Shown: positions 17,782 through 26,059, numbered from the stretch's first letter. The stretch is DNA of 64,000 bases from Chlamydiae bacterium Ga0074140 (GCA_001464115.1 LNES01000003.1:372001-436000); one strand, 5' to 3'. Program-made: numbers and translations. Notes: a model not told the origin generated them from the sequence alone.

Positions 17782-17943
17782 CCTCTCCTTATAGAATAGA
17801 AAAAAAGAGATACACACAAGTCGGGGACACGGACACGAAGTGCTGTGGCACCCGACATTTCTATTCATCCCTCCATTTCGTTTCCATCGATAGATTGACC
17901 TGGAAGGCTTTTTTGGAGTAGACTCTGATGCCCTCTCATTAAA

Positions 17944-18720
17944 ATGAGGTGGAATATGGAAGAATTGGATGAACTTTTTGAAAAATTTACGACGCAACAC
18001 AGCCAAAAAATTCAGAAAATCTGCGAGCCGCTCAGAGAGCATTTAGACATCTCGAAGCTGATCTACTACAGATTAGATGCGGACGGCACATTCTCCCTGT
18101 TCTCAAACTTTCCTGAGCTTGTGCGTTATTACCATGAGCAGAATCTACATCTAACGAATCCGATGTTTGTGCACCCTTCTCTATTGAGTAAGGGCTCGGT
18201 GCTTGTACCGCTGACGCGTAACAAGTTTGCTGCTAACGAAATCCGAACACGTTTTTTGATCACGAAAGTGTTCTTCGTTTTGTTGAATAGTGGAGATCGC
18301 GTCGAAGGGTTTCTCTTTGCGAATCCCTCACATGATGACTCTTTCGCAAATATTATCGCGCAAAACATGGAGCTCCTCTATAAATTCATTCCCTATTTTC
18401 AGGACGAGGTAAACCCTCTTGTTCGCAAGATGCGAGATAAGAAGTTCAACCTTCTGAAAATTAAAGGAGAAAAATTTTGGAACGCAGATCCGACCGTTCC
18501 ACTTTCTAAAAAAAATCCACGCGCAAAAGAGTTCTTAAAAGAGCTTTTTCCTCTCTCAAACAGGGAGATGCAGTGTTTAGATCTCTACCTGCGAGGGGAA
18601 ACTTCTCAATCGACAGCGGCAATCCTAGGGCTATCTCAGCGCACGGTAGAATCCTATTTCGAGAGCATTAAGCAGAAGCTGAACTGCTCTTCTAAGAGCG
18701 ATCTACGCCAGTATCGTTGA
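17944..18720 (+). CDS. LuxR-type transcriptional regulator
   Basis: A 258-residue regulator. The C-terminal DNA-binding helix-turn-helix spans about residues 197-255 with the GerE/LuxR pattern: LSNREMQCLDLYLRGETSQS, then TAAILGLSQRTVESYFESIK, and KLNCSSKSDLRQ. The N-terminal domain (about 10-165) looks like a sensory or autoinducer-like fold, with no Asp-based receiver, so it is not a standard response regulator. An internal ATG at 17956 (MEELDELF) is an alternative start. The gene stands alone, 162 bases after rfbA. LuxR-type regulators of this kind are common in amoeba-associated bacteria. No target can be named. Confidence 0.85.
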   Translation: MRWNMEELDELFEKFTTQHSQKIQKICEPLREHLDISKLIYYRLDADGTFSLFSNFPELVRYYHEQNLHLTNPMFVHPSLLSKGSVLVPLTRNKFAANEIRTRFLITKVFFVLLNSGDRVEGFLFANPSHDDSFANIIAQNMELLYKFIPYFQDEVNPLVRKMRDKKFNLLKIKGEKFWNADPTVPLSKKNPRAKEFLKELFPLSNREMQCLDLYLRGETSQSTAAILGLSQRTVESYFESIKQKLNCSSKSDLRQYR

Positions 18721-18830
18721 GAGTTGCGAGCACCGTAGTTTTTACGGTGATTTGGAATTCGACAACTGTCGCACACTCTTTCTAGTTTTTAGTGCAATAA
18801 AGCGCTTTAAACAAAAAAAGGAGAAAATAT

Positions 18831-19289
18831 ATGACAGTCAACACACAAAACACCCAACCAGTTCAGGCGCAAGGTGCGCTTGCTACTGCTTTGGGGTATC
18901 TCGAGGTAGTAAAGCCATTGGTTGAAAAAGTTCCATATGGCTGGGTGGCCGTTAAAGCGGTTACTGTAGTCGGGACTGTGCTGGGGCTAAGACGTGCTCA
19001 GCAGCAACCCGCAGCTCCCGCTCCGGCAAATCCACCAGTGAATGAAGTCGTCCTACAGATGACGGCTGAGCTTTCACAGGTTCGTCGAGAAGAGGGCGTC
19101 CGTCATGTTCAAGAGCTTGCACAAAGAGATGCAGCCGTAGGTCGGTATGCTCAGGAGAACATTGCGCTACAGGAAGAAATAAGAGCGGCTAACCGTAAGC
19201 GTAATGTGTGCATTGTGGCCATGATCGTTCTTTTAACTGGAACGGGAGCCGCAACGACATATGTCGCTACGAAAATGTCTCGATATTAA
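18831..19289 (+). CDS. Small unknown protein with coiled coil and C-terminal membrane helix
   Basis: 152 residues. The N-terminal part is Gln/Thr-rich, followed by a weakly hydrophobic segment (GWVAVKAVTVVGTVLGL, about 45-60) and an Ala/Pro linker (QQQPAAPAPANPPVNE). A probable coiled coil rich in Glu/Gln/Arg covers about 78-122. A membrane helix near the C-terminus (CIVAMIVLLTGTGAATTYVA) leaves a short tail (TKMSRY). The ATG at 18831 is preceded by AAAAAGGAGAA, a strong ribosome binding site, and a good terminator follows at 19322. It therefore looks like a well-expressed single gene. A tail-anchored topology is inferred; the function is unknown. Confidence 0.7.
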   Translation: MTVNTQNTQPVQAQGALATALGYLEVVKPLVEKVPYGWVAVKAVTVVGTVLGLRRAQQQPAAPAPANPPVNEVVLQMTAELSQVRREEGVRHVQELAQRDAAVGRYAQENIALQEEIRAANRKRNVCIVAMIVLLTGTGAATTYVATKMSRY

Positions 19290-19321
19290 GAGCAGAAGCT
19301 CTTGGTCATTTCTGACCTAGT

Positions 19322-19361
19322 CCTACTCTCTCCGGGTTCCGGAGGGAGTAGGCTATTTTTT
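19322..19361 (+). terminator. Rho-independent terminator
   Basis: CCTACTCTCTCCGG at 19322-19335 pairs with CCGGAGGGAGTAGG at 19339-19352 around a 3-base loop, followed by TATTTTTTA. It ends transcription of the small membrane protein gene 18831-19289. Confidence 0.85.
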
Positions 19362-19369
19362 ACGCGGCG

Positions 19370-19792
19370 TCAGTCCTCATCATGGTAAATATTACTCGAA
19401 GCTTCTGGGTAGTGTCCAGTGCGGCTTGTCGGACGATGCGATAGAGAATCCGAATGCGTACTGCGATCAAGAAGAGCCTCAGCAGAAAATCGTCTTTTTC
19501 CATCCCCCTCACTTGGATCCGGGGATCTTTTTGCACTCTCAACCCTCTCAGATCTACAGCAAGAACTGGATTTACAACAGAAGATGCGCCTACAAACTGC
19601 GGAGACCTTTTTGCATACCCAAAGTTCACAAAATGAGAGATGGCAAACCCCTAGAGAAAAGCGATGACCCCTGTACTCAATTACGTAACCGGGCGCAACC
19701 GCATCCGGTATCTGCTCTGGAGAGGTGGGACGATCACTCTCCCTGCCTTGTACAGGGAGATTTGGATCAATGGCAATGGGTGGAAGACTCAT
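19370..19792 (-). CDS. Small Cys-rich protein of unknown function, paralogue 1
   Basis: A 140-residue protein. N-terminal residues MSLPPIAIDPNLPVQ lead to PGYVIEYRGHRFSLGVC near 34-50, and a Cys-rich hydrophobic centre, CRRIFCCKSSSCC, near 67-79. The rest is Ser/Arg/Asp-rich and probably disordered. The next gene upstream (19864-20055) has the same plan: an MS(S/L)P start, a PGYxxxxxG segment, then a Cys pair near a hydrophobic stretch. Clustered cysteines beside hydrophobic residues resemble lipidated or membrane-attached effectors of intracellular bacteria, but this is only suggestive. Competing plus-strand frames here have no ribosome binding site and no coherent composition. Confidence 0.5.
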   Translation of the reverse strand: MSLPPIAIDPNLPVQGRESDRPTSPEQIPDAVAPGYVIEYRGHRFSLGVCHLSFCELWVCKKVSAVCRRIFCCKSSSCCRSERVESAKRSPDPSEGDGKRRFSAEALLDRSTHSDSLSHRPTSRTGHYPEASSNIYHDED

Positions 19793-19863
19793 ATATTATG
19801 CAAAAACTTTAGTATAGAGCGGGTAATAGATCAAAAGTTTTCTAGATTTCTAGAGAAAGCTTT

Positions 19864-20055
19864 TTAAGTGGGATTGTTGCTTCCTGGCGCGCAGCAGCCA
19901 AAACACCTCCAGAAGAGAGAGCTGATTTTTTCTTCGAGATACCCGCAGCACACAGAACCAGCGCTATCCACAGCATATCCGGGTTTCACGAGATCATGAA
20001 CGAGACAATCTTGCGATGTGGAAGGTTTGACTGGAGTCAGGAGTGGAGAAGACAT
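19864..20055 (-). CDS. Small Cys-rich protein, paralogue 2
   Basis: A 63-residue protein starting MSSPLLTPVKPSTSQDC, with VKPGYAVDSAGSVCCGYLEE in the middle and LFWRCFGCCAPGSNNPT at the end. The PGY-x5-G and Cys-pair pattern matches the 19370-19792 product, so the two are likely diverged paralogues in one minus-strand unit, 71 bases apart. The C-terminal CFGCC is a plausible lipidation-type motif in a eukaryotic host, which is inference only. The small size leaves real doubt about whether it is expressed. Confidence 0.45.
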   Translation of the reverse strand: MSSPLLTPVKPSTSQDCLVHDLVKPGYAVDSAGSVCCGYLEEKISSLFWRCFGCCAPGSNNPT

Positions 20056-20111
20056 TTTTTATCCAAAATAAAAAGATAGGCACAAGATTTTATCAAAAGG
20101 GGAAAGAATGT

Positions 20112-20882
20112 CTAGAAGTTTTCGACAATTTTATGTTTTTTGTAGTGGGCTTCGATACCGGCAACGACCTCGTCAAGATCATCCGTGACTTTGAAGAATT
20201 TAAATTCTTTCTCAGTAATGTTGCCGCCTTTCACAGCTGTATTTTTCAGCCATTCAACGAGCCCAGACCAGTACTTTCTCCCAACGAGATAAACAGGGAA
20301 GGGTTTGATGCGCATCGTTTGGATGAGCATGAGAGCTTCGAAGAGTTCATCGAGTGTGCCGTAACCGCCAGGGAAGATCACGAAGGCTTGGGCATAGCGG
20401 ACGAACATCATCTTGCGCACGGAAAAATAGCGAAAGCGAAGAAGGTATTTTCTATCTATGAACTGATTGGGTTCCTCCTCTTGAGGAAGGTCGATACAGA
20501 GCCCGCAAGAACGGCCGCCTGCAAATTTGGCACCCCTGTTAATCGCTTCCATAATGCCGGGTCCACCGCCTGTAATCACAGCAAAGCCTTTTTGGGAGAT
20601 CTTATCTGCGAAAGCAACGGCGAGTTTGTAGTAGGGATTGCTCTCGGGACTTTTTGAAGAGCCAAAAATTGTAACCGAGGGGCCAAGTGAAACGAGTGTC
20701 TCAAAACCCTCTACTAGCTCTGAAACAATACGAAAAACGCGCCATGCATCGATCGAGTGAGAAGGGGGAGGCAAAGGCTCTTTCCCAAGATTGTTAGCTC
20801 TTGGAGAAGAATTTTCGACGGGCTTTTTTCTTGTAGGGGACATGTCCATGTTTTCCATACACGACTTCGTGTAGGTTTTCAA
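20112..20882 (-). CDS. LOG-family nucleotide-binding protein
   Basis: At most 256 residues. Rossmann-type LOG family (TIGR00730-like), whose members cleave nucleoside 5'-monophosphates to base and ribose 5-phosphate. Motifs are VTIFGSSKSPESNPYY near residue 70, AVITGGGPGIMEAINRGA near 98-115 and FVIFPGGYGTLDELFEAL near 168-185; PGGYGTLDE is the family signature. The longest reading frame overlaps the end of the YitT gene by 89 bases. Later in-frame ATGs at 20858, 20849 and 20843 reduce but do not remove the overlap. The true start is therefore uncertain, and the N-terminal 40 or so residues are low-complexity. The substrate is not evident. Confidence 0.85.
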   Translation of the reverse strand: MKTYTKSCMENMDMSPTRKKPVENSSPRANNLGKEPLPPPSHSIDAWRVFRIVSELVEGFETLVSLGPSVTIFGSSKSPESNPYYKLAVAFADKISQKGFAVITGGGPGIMEAINRGAKFAGGRSCGLCIDLPQEEEPNQFIDRKYLLRFRYFSVRKMMFVRYAQAFVIFPGGYGTLDELFEALMLIQTMRIKPFPVYLVGRKYWSGLVEWLKNTAVKGGNITEKEFKFFKVTDDLDEVVAGIEAHYKKHKIVENF

Positions 20883-21702
20883 TAGCCATAAATGCTGAAG
20901 GGTCTTCCCTCAAGATAATATCTTTGAGTTCTGCTAGATCGAGACGCTCGATGATGATGAAGAGAATCTCTCGAGATTCCCCAGAGAAACCACCCTTGCC
21001 ATGCATGATTGTGAGTCCGAGGCCGAGTTCGCTCATAATCACCTCTCCGAGCTCCTTTGGCTTGGATGAGACGATGAGCACAGACTTGAGCTCTTCGAGG
21101 CCAACGATAACGAGATCGAGCATCTTGAAAGCAACGACGTACATGATTAATGAGCGGATTGCAATGTGCCAGTCTTGGAAAATCCAGCCATAGGCGCCGA
21201 AGACGAAGATGTTGATGAAAAGAACAACTTGGCCGACAGTGAATCCCTTTTTGCGATTGATCAAGATCGCAAGAATTTCCGTTCCATCAAGACATCCACC
21301 GTTACGGATGATGATACCGACACCGACGCCCAGAATCGCGCCGCCGATGACGATAACTTCAAGAGGATCGCCGATAAAATGCGGCGCAGATTCTAAGAGG
21401 TATAGAAATCCCGCAAAGACGACGACAGCTACAAACATATGGATCACGAACGTTCGACGAATCGAGGTGTAGGCGAGATGAAGAAAGGGGATTGTCAAGA
21501 GAACGAGAAAGTAGGGGAGGTAGTTATCTCCGAAGATCCGCGCCAAAATTAGGGCCACACCGACTACGCCGCCGTCAATCAACTGATTGGGAACCAGAAA
21601 GATTTTGATGGAGGCAGCTGCAAAAAAAGAACCTACAACGATCCACACAAAGGACATGATGTGGTGCCAGGTCATCTTGGATTTTGAAGGTGGGTTCGGC
21701 AT
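20794..21702 (-). CDS. YitT-family membrane protein
   Basis: A 302-residue protein with five or six membrane helices in the first 200 residues (for example FVWIVVGSFFAAASIKIFLV, FVIHMFVAVVVFAGFLYLL, VIVIGGAILGVGVGIII). The family motif is RNGGCLDGTEILAILINRKK near 132-150. The cytosolic C-terminal domain (about 205-290) is the DUF2179-type domain, with GLGLTIMHGKGGFSGESREI and DPSAFMAIENLHEVVYGKHG. The transport substrate of this family is not firmly known. It overlaps the LOG gene downstream, so the two are probably co-transcribed. Confidence 0.88.
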   Translation of the reverse strand: MPNPPSKSKMTWHHIMSFVWIVVGSFFAAASIKIFLVPNQLIDGGVVGVALILARIFGDNYLPYFLVLLTIPFLHLAYTSIRRTFVIHMFVAVVVFAGFLYLLESAPHFIGDPLEVIVIGGAILGVGVGIIIRNGGCLDGTEILAILINRKKGFTVGQVVLFINIFVFGAYGWIFQDWHIAIRSLIMYVVAFKMLDLVIVGLEELKSVLIVSSKPKELGEVIMSELGLGLTIMHGKGGFSGESREILFIIIERLDLAELKDIILREDPSAFMAIENLHEVVYGKHGHVPYKKKARRKFFSKS

Positions 21703-21773
21703 AAAAATAGGGTAAATGTTGTTTTGCTGCCTAAGATACGGATAAAGAAAACGTTTGTACAGGAAAAAGAAAA

Positions 21774-21847
21774 CGCGGGAGACGGGGCTCGAACCCGCAA
21801 CTTCTGCCGTGACAGGGCAGTGCTCTAACCAATTGAACTACTCCCGC
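21774..21847 (-). tRNA. tRNA-Asp (GTC)
   Basis: Read on the minus strand, acceptor GCGGGAG (5') pairs with CTCCCGC (3') followed by discriminator G. The D arm contains TTCAATTGGTTAGA. The anticodon loop is CTGTCAC with anticodon GTC, and the T arm carries GGTTCGAGCC. Length 74 nt, no encoded CCA. It lies 10 bases downstream of tRNA-Val. Confidence 0.96.
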
Positions 21848-21857
21848 ATTTTGGCTA

Positions 21858-21930
21858 TGGGCGCAACAGGACTCGAACCTATGACCACCTGTGTGTAAGA
21901 CAGGCGCTCTACCAACTGAGCTATGCGCCC
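21858..21930 (-). tRNA. tRNA-Val (TAC)
   Basis: Read on the minus strand, acceptor GGGCGCA pairs with TGCGCCC followed by discriminator A. The D arm is GCTCAGTTGGTAGAGC, the anticodon loop CTTACAC with anticodon TAC, and the T arm contains GGTTCGAGTCC. Length 73 nt, no encoded CCA. A TATAAC -10-like box (plus coordinates 21950-21955) lies about 20 bases upstream and could drive both tRNAs. Confidence 0.96.
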
Positions 21931-22007
21931 CATGTCTCCAAAAAGATGTGTTATACTCTAATGTCGGAGAGGATTTTTCTCAAGAGCTTAAGATTTAAGA
22001 TAAGATT

Positions 22008-22103
22008 GGGCATGGGCACGAAAGAGAAAACGAAGAAATTTTTTTTGCTGCACAGTTATGGATGGTGGTAAAAAGATTCTCTTTTTCTTTCGTGTCCGTG
22101 CCC
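22008..22103. repeat. Inverted repeat (gggcacg-type hairpin, copy 2)
   Basis: The left arm, GGGCATGGGCACGAAAGAGA at 22008-22027, pairs with the right arm at 22078-22103, whose reverse complement begins GGGCACGGACACGAAAGA. The arms and part of the loop (ATGGATGGTGGTA here, ATAGTGGAGGTAG in copy 1) resemble the element at 2014-2167. With the 22157-22321 palindrome it fills the 389-base gap between tRNA-Val and the lipoprotein gene. No gene is seen in that gap. Confidence 0.7.
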
Positions 22104-22156
22104 GGCTTTCTTTTCTCAGTCTTTACTTTTCTTTCTGCTTCGATTAGCCTCGAAGT

Positions 22157-22321
22157 ATGAACCTATCCCGATATTCAGAATGTTCTCTTTCCGCGCTCTT
22201 TGGCAGCTTTCTCACGGCCCTTTTCAGCCATGTAGGCGTTACATTGTCCGAAAAGGGCCGTGAGAAAGCTGCTCAAAAATCATTGAAAATCCAACAATTC
22301 TTAACATCGGGATAGGTTCAT
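22157..22321. mobile_element. 165-bp palindromic MITE-like element with terminal inverted repeats
   Basis: Perfect 16-base termini, ATGAACCTATCCCGAT at 22157-22172 and its reverse complement at 22306-22321, extend to about 24 bases with two mismatches. Inside, a second perfect inverted repeat of 23 bases (22203-22225 and 22250-22272) begins GCAGCTTTCTCACGGCCCTT. It has no coding capacity and no transposase. This is the layout of a miniature inverted-repeat element or folded IS remnant. No obvious target-site duplication is visible. The right end supplies the ATG of the lipoprotein gene. Confidence 0.75.
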
Positions 22322-22700
22322 GTGGAAAAAAACAGTTGTCGCCTGCCTATTGTTAGCAAGTTGCTCCTCGCATTCTCTCGAGGAGTATCAGTATGAGGGA
22401 GAAGCTCTTTGTCGTGTGATCGTGAAAGAGTTGCAAAAAGTGCAAAGCAAGGAGGAGCTTGCAGCAGCCCTACCGGTCCTCAAAAAACATTTTCATGAAC
22501 TTGTTGTGTTGATGATTGAGGCTAAAGAGTTCCAGCGCAACCACCCCGATGAAGCGGGGATTGATCCTGCCTACTTTGAACATCCTTATGCAGAAGCTTT
22601 GAAAGAGGAACTTATCCGTCTCTGCAAACTTGAAGGAGGGAAAGAGATGCTCGAAAAAGCGCAAAAAGAAGCTCTTATACTTCTAAGTAAAAAACGATGA
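22320..22700 (+). CDS. Small lipoprotein of unknown function
   Basis: A 126-residue protein with an N-terminal lipoprotein signal, MWKKTVVACLLLASCSS (lipobox LLAS-C, cysteine at 15). The mature part is helical and charged (ALPVLKKHFHELVVLMIEAK, EALKEELIRLCKLEGG) and has no recognised domain. The ATG at 22320-22322 is formed by the last two bases of the palindromic element's right end plus the flanking G. The native upstream sequence has therefore been replaced and no ribosome binding site is obvious. It may be translated poorly, or the element may supply a promoter. It converges with surE. Confidence 0.65.
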   Translation: MWKKTVVACLLLASCSSHSLEEYQYEGEALCRVIVKELQKVQSKEELAAALPVLKKHFHELVVLMIEAKEFQRNHPDEAGIDPAYFEHPYAEALKEELIRLCKLEGGKEMLEKAQKEALILLSKKR

Positions 22701-22719
22701 ACACTCAGAGATTATTTTC

Positions 22720-23499
22720 TTATGTATTCATCATTTTCTCAAACCGGTCCTTGTGAGAACTGATGACTTCGCGGTCAGTAAGCTCGTGAACATGTATTGG
22801 CACACAGGTGACATAACCCTCTTTTAGTAGAGCAACATCACTGTGATTTTCTTCAGGATGGTGTTCCCATTTTCCGCCGAGCCAGTAATAACGTCTTCCC
22901 TCAGAAGGGTGTACCCTTTCATCTGGGTTTTCGATCCAATAGCCCCGACCCTGACTCGCGAGTTTTACCCCCAGAACTTTGGGACAAGTAGGAACGTTGA
23001 CGTTGAGCAGCGTTCCGCGGGGAAGAGGATGGGAGAGGAGATAACGTACGATCGGGACAACCTGTTTCTCTGCTGCGACATAATCTGGCTTAACATAGTC
23101 GTCGCACGAGAAGGCGATGCCGGGTACGTTGCGGAGGACTCCTTCGATTACACCACCAACAGTTCCGCTGTAGAGTACGTTTCTGCCGGCATTTGATCCT
23201 CGGTTGATCCCGGAAACAATAAGATCGGGCGGGTTTTCTAAAAGAACGCTGATACCCATGCGCACGCAGTCAGCTGGAGTGCCCGAGACTTTCCAGGCGG
23301 ATGTCTCTTTTTCCCAAGGTACTTGCTGGATATGAAGAGGATCACGAATCGTGATGCCAAGTCCTGCTCCTGATTTTTCTGAACTGGGGGCTACAATACT
23401 GATCCGAAAGTCATCGGAGAGAGCTTGCCAGAGATGTTTGAGGCCAAGCGCATCGATGCCATCGTCGTTTGTAATAAGGATGTGTGGTTTTTTTTGCAT
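22720..23499 (-). CDS. surE: 5'-nucleotidase SurE
   Basis: A 259-residue metal-dependent nucleoside monophosphate phosphatase. The metal-binding DD is in HILITNDDGIDALGLKHL near residues 6-23. Next come APSSEKSGAGLGITIRDPLH near 37-56, VSGTPADCVRMG near 70-81, LIVSGINRGSNAGRNVLYSG near 91-110 (Asn metal ligand) and VNVPTCP near 165. The length is normal. Chlamydiae carry surE, and it probably has a role in nucleotide turnover under stress. The gene stands between the lipoprotein (convergent) and the symporter gene on the same strand. Confidence 0.95.
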   Translation of the reverse strand: MQKKPHILITNDDGIDALGLKHLWQALSDDFRISIVAPSSEKSGAGLGITIRDPLHIQQVPWEKETSAWKVSGTPADCVRMGISVLLENPPDLIVSGINRGSNAGRNVLYSGTVGGVIEGVLRNVPGIAFSCDDYVKPDYVAAEKQVVPIVRYLLSHPLPRGTLLNVNVPTCPKVLGVKLASQGRGYWIENPDERVHPSEGRRYYWLGGKWEHHPEENHSDVALLKEGYVTCVPIHVHELTDREVISSHKDRFEKMMNT

Positions 23500-23545
23500 A
23501 AATTTTTCTAAGTATACCTGTGTTGCGATATCTGCTCACCCTAAA

Positions 23546-24949
23546 TCATTTTTTTAATTTTGAGAACAGCAAGATCGCGAAGAGGCTGCCGAAGAAGCCC
23601 GGAATGAGGGGTGGGATCGAAGAAAAGAGTGGCCACAAGGCAGAAATAAGCCCTCCTGCAAGGATTCCTGCCCAAGCGCCCTGTTTCGTTACCTTGTTAG
23701 AATAGAGACAAAGGAGGAGGAGAGGGCCAAAGGAGGCTCCTAAACCCGACCAGGCATATTGCACAAGAGAGTAGATCGTGCTGATTTTGAACACCGCGAT
23801 CAGAAAAGCAATGAATGCAACAAACACAACCCCTAAACGCGAAACGAGTAGGAGCTCTTTCGAAGAGGCCGTTTTCCGGAAGATTCGTTTGTAAAAATCT
23901 TCAGTGAGTGTTGAGCTAAGCACAAGCACTTGCGAGCCGATATTGTTGATTGTTGCCGCCAAAATTGCGCAGAGGAAAAAACCGATTAGAAGGGGATGGA
24001 AGTTTTGTGTGACCATCAAAATAAATGACTGTTCAGGGTCGTGGATTCCTTGTTGAAAGTAGGGAATTGCTACAAGACCCACAAGTGTTGCGGCAAAGAG
24101 AGAGATGGTCATCCAACTCATGCCAATGAACTTGGATTTGTTGATCTCTTCCACATGCTTGATTCCCATGAACTTTGTGACGATGTGGGGCTGGCCAAAA
24201 TAACCAAGCCCAAAGCCGCAGATGGTGAAGAGAATATTCAAATAACTCTGAGTGGAAAATTCAGGAAACATCGTGTTTACGAGACCTTTCGATGCAATCG
24301 CCTGCGAGATCCCCTCAAAGCCACCCACCGACGGTAGAAGGTAAAAAGGAACAAAGAGGATCACAGCCATCAAGAAGAGGCCCTGGAAGAGGTCGAGCCA
24401 GGCGAGTGTGAGATACCCGCCAATAAAGACATATGGAACAACAACCAGAATACCCAAGAGAATTCCTGTCTGATAAGAGATTCCAAAGAGCGTATCGATG
24501 AGAATTCCCAATCCGACAAAACCCGCCGAAATATAGATGGTGTAAAAGAAGAGAGAGATGAGAGCCGTGAAAAGGCGGATTTTCCCGGAAGTATCTGCGA
24601 GTCTGCTTTCAAAAAACGAGGAGAAGGTAAGGCTGCTGAATTTCTCTGTTGCCACCCGGATCTTGGGCGCCACAAGCTGCCAGTTCAAATACATGAAGAT
24701 GATGAGTCCTACTGCTGTCCAGGCGCCAACGTAACCATTCAAAAAAATCGAGGAGGGGTATCCCATAAACATCCAGCTGCTCATATCACTCGCGTGTGCG
24801 GCAAGAGCAGTTAGCCAGTAGTTCAGGGACCTGCTGCCGATGATGAAATCTGCCGCTGAAATATGCTTGCGGTAGGAAAAAATCCCGATTGCTACCAAGA
24901 TGCCAAGGTAGATGAAGATCGCCGAGAGCTCGTAGGCCTGATTGGACAT
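23546..24949 (-). CDS. Sodium:solute symporter (PutP-like)
   Basis: A 467-residue SSS-family transporter with about 13 hydrophobic helices. The N-terminal YRKHISAADFIIGSRSLNYW and AHASDMSSWMFMGYPSSIFL near 40-70 match the sodium/proline symporter subgroup. GFGLGYFGQPHIVTKFMGIK near 230-250 and NNIGSQVLVLSSTLTEDFYK near 320 (sodium-binding Ser/Thr helix) are further family marks. Proline is the likely substrate by resemblance to PutP, but other amino acids are possible. The length is slightly below PutP (about 500) because of a short C-terminus. Confidence 0.88.
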   Translation of the reverse strand: MSNQAYELSAIFIYLGILVAIGIFSYRKHISAADFIIGSRSLNYWLTALAAHASDMSSWMFMGYPSSIFLNGYVGAWTAVGLIIFMYLNWQLVAPKIRVATEKFSSLTFSSFFESRLADTSGKIRLFTALISLFFYTIYISAGFVGLGILIDTLFGISYQTGILLGILVVVPYVFIGGYLTLAWLDLFQGLFLMAVILFVPFYLLPSVGGFEGISQAIASKGLVNTMFPEFSTQSYLNILFTICGFGLGYFGQPHIVTKFMGIKHVEEINKSKFIGMSWMTISLFAATLVGLVAIPYFQQGIHDPEQSFILMVTQNFHPLLIGFFLCAILAATINNIGSQVLVLSSTLTEDFYKRIFRKTASSKELLLVSRLGVVFVAFIAFLIAVFKISTIYSLVQYAWSGLGASFGPLLLLCLYSNKVTKQGAWAGILAGGLISALWPLFSSIPPLIPGFFGSLFAILLFSKLKK

Positions 24950-24974
24950 AGGGAGAATGATAAGATGGTTAAGC

Positions 24975-25730
24975 TTAACTTGAAAGCGCTTTTGTAGACC
25001 CGTAAGTTAAACCCGCTTGAGCGAGATTTTCGCGCGCATTCGGAAAAAGCATTTCCATCTCTTGAATCAGCCCCTTAGTCTTGCTCCGCAAAGAGTTTTG
25101 CCCCACCGGGCATTGACAAGTGATTCGTGCAAAGCCGTAAAGTTTGGCAAATTCTTTAATATCATCCTCGGGAACGTAGATCAGCGGGCGGATGATGGTA
25201 ATGCCATAATCGTGCATGGGCACTTTCGGGAGGAGCGCCGCGAACTCTGCCTTATGGAGCATGTTCATCAGGAGCGTCTGGATGCTGTCGTCGCGATGGT
25301 GACCAAATGCGATCGATGTCGCCCCCGTCTTTTTTGCCGCTTCAAAAATCAGGCGCCTTCTTTCCCTTGAGCAGCTGTAGCACTCCAGTTTTTCTCTTTT
25401 CTGCTTCGATTCACAAACAATAAAATTGACTCCAAGCTTTTCGCAAATCCGAGGGAGATACTCTTCTCCAAGAGATGCTCCACAGGAGAACTCTCCCTTC
25501 ACATGGATCGCATGAATATTAAATGGAGGAAACCCATTTCCCGAGATCGCTTTCAACAGAAAGAGGAGAGTTAAGCTATCCTTGCCTCCACTCAGCGCAA
25601 TGGCCAGATCTTGCACCCCCTCAAGCAGCCCAAAATCATAGATCGCTTTGCGGCACATGCTCTCCAATCTTTTCCCCAACTTTGTCCATGGAGGGGAGGC
25701 AAGGGGAAGTGTGGGAAGAATATTTAACAT
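24975..25730 (-). CDS. ttcA: TtcA-like tRNA thiolation ATPase
   Basis: A 251-residue PP-loop ATPase. The signature ALSGGKDSLTLLFLL lies near residues 45-60. ECYSCSRERRRLIFEAA near 115-130 supplies the CxxC of the TtcA iron-sulfur site, and RITCQCPVGQ near 205 gives the third region cysteine. FGHHRDDSIQTLLMNM near 143-158 is also typical. TtcA adds sulfur to cytidine 32 of some tRNAs. The start ATG at 25730 lies 25 residues or so before the first conserved helix. It is separated from the symporter gene by 25 bases on the same strand. Confidence 0.85.
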   Translation of the reverse strand: MLNILPTLPLASPPWTKLGKRLESMCRKAIYDFGLLEGVQDLAIALSGGKDSLTLLFLLKAISGNGFPPFNIHAIHVKGEFSCGASLGEEYLPRICEKLGVNFIVCESKQKREKLECYSCSRERRRLIFEAAKKTGATSIAFGHHRDDSIQTLLMNMLHKAEFAALLPKVPMHDYGITIIRPLIYVPEDDIKEFAKLYGFARITCQCPVGQNSLRSKTKGLIQEMEMLFPNARENLAQAGLTYGSTKALSS

Positions 25731-25798
25731 TTTAGATTTATCACTTTTCAGGTAGAATTCTCCGCGAATTATAAGTTTTTACCTACATAGGCTCAAGC

Positions 25799-26059
25799 AT
25801 GATGGATAAAGTCGGACGCAATGATCCCTGCCCCTGCGGCTCCGGAAAGAAGTTTAAGAAGTGCTGCGAAGATAAAGTTAAACATAAGAAGTTTGACGCT
25901 CAGGTACTCCCTACCGATAAGGCGCCGGAGGCCGTAAAAGCTGCCAAGCTCTCAACCGGCTTTTTTCAGAACACCGTCTTTAAAAAGCCCCCCGAGCCTA
26001 AGCCCTTACCTCATACCCCTCCGCATGATCATCCCGAAAAAGAGACCCCACCTCTTTAG
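25799..26059 (+). CDS. Small SEC-C motif protein
   Basis: An 86-residue protein whose N-terminus is a complete SEC-C zinc-binding motif, [20 protein letters not shown] (residues 5-24), followed by a Lys-rich linker and a Pro/His-rich tail ([20 protein letters not shown]). The motif is the C-terminal zinc finger of SecA, which contacts SecB and ribosomes. Here it forms a stand-alone small protein. Two in-frame ATGs (25799, 25802) are adjacent. The tRNA-Thr gene follows after 84 bases. Confidence 0.8.
   Translation: MMDKVGRNDPCPCGSGKKFKKCCEDKVKHKKFDAQVLPTDKAPEAVKAAKLSTGFFQNTVFKKPPEPKPLPHTPPHDHPEKETPPL

Noticed and set aside
19426-19812. 128-codon plus-strand frame opposite the small Cys-rich gene
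   Set aside because: It follows a terminator, lacks a ribosome binding site and does not share the PGY/Cys plan with the neighbouring gene.
20043-20657. 204-codon plus-strand frame opposite the LOG gene
   Set aside because: The minus strand has the PGGYGTLDE family signature; the plus frame has none.
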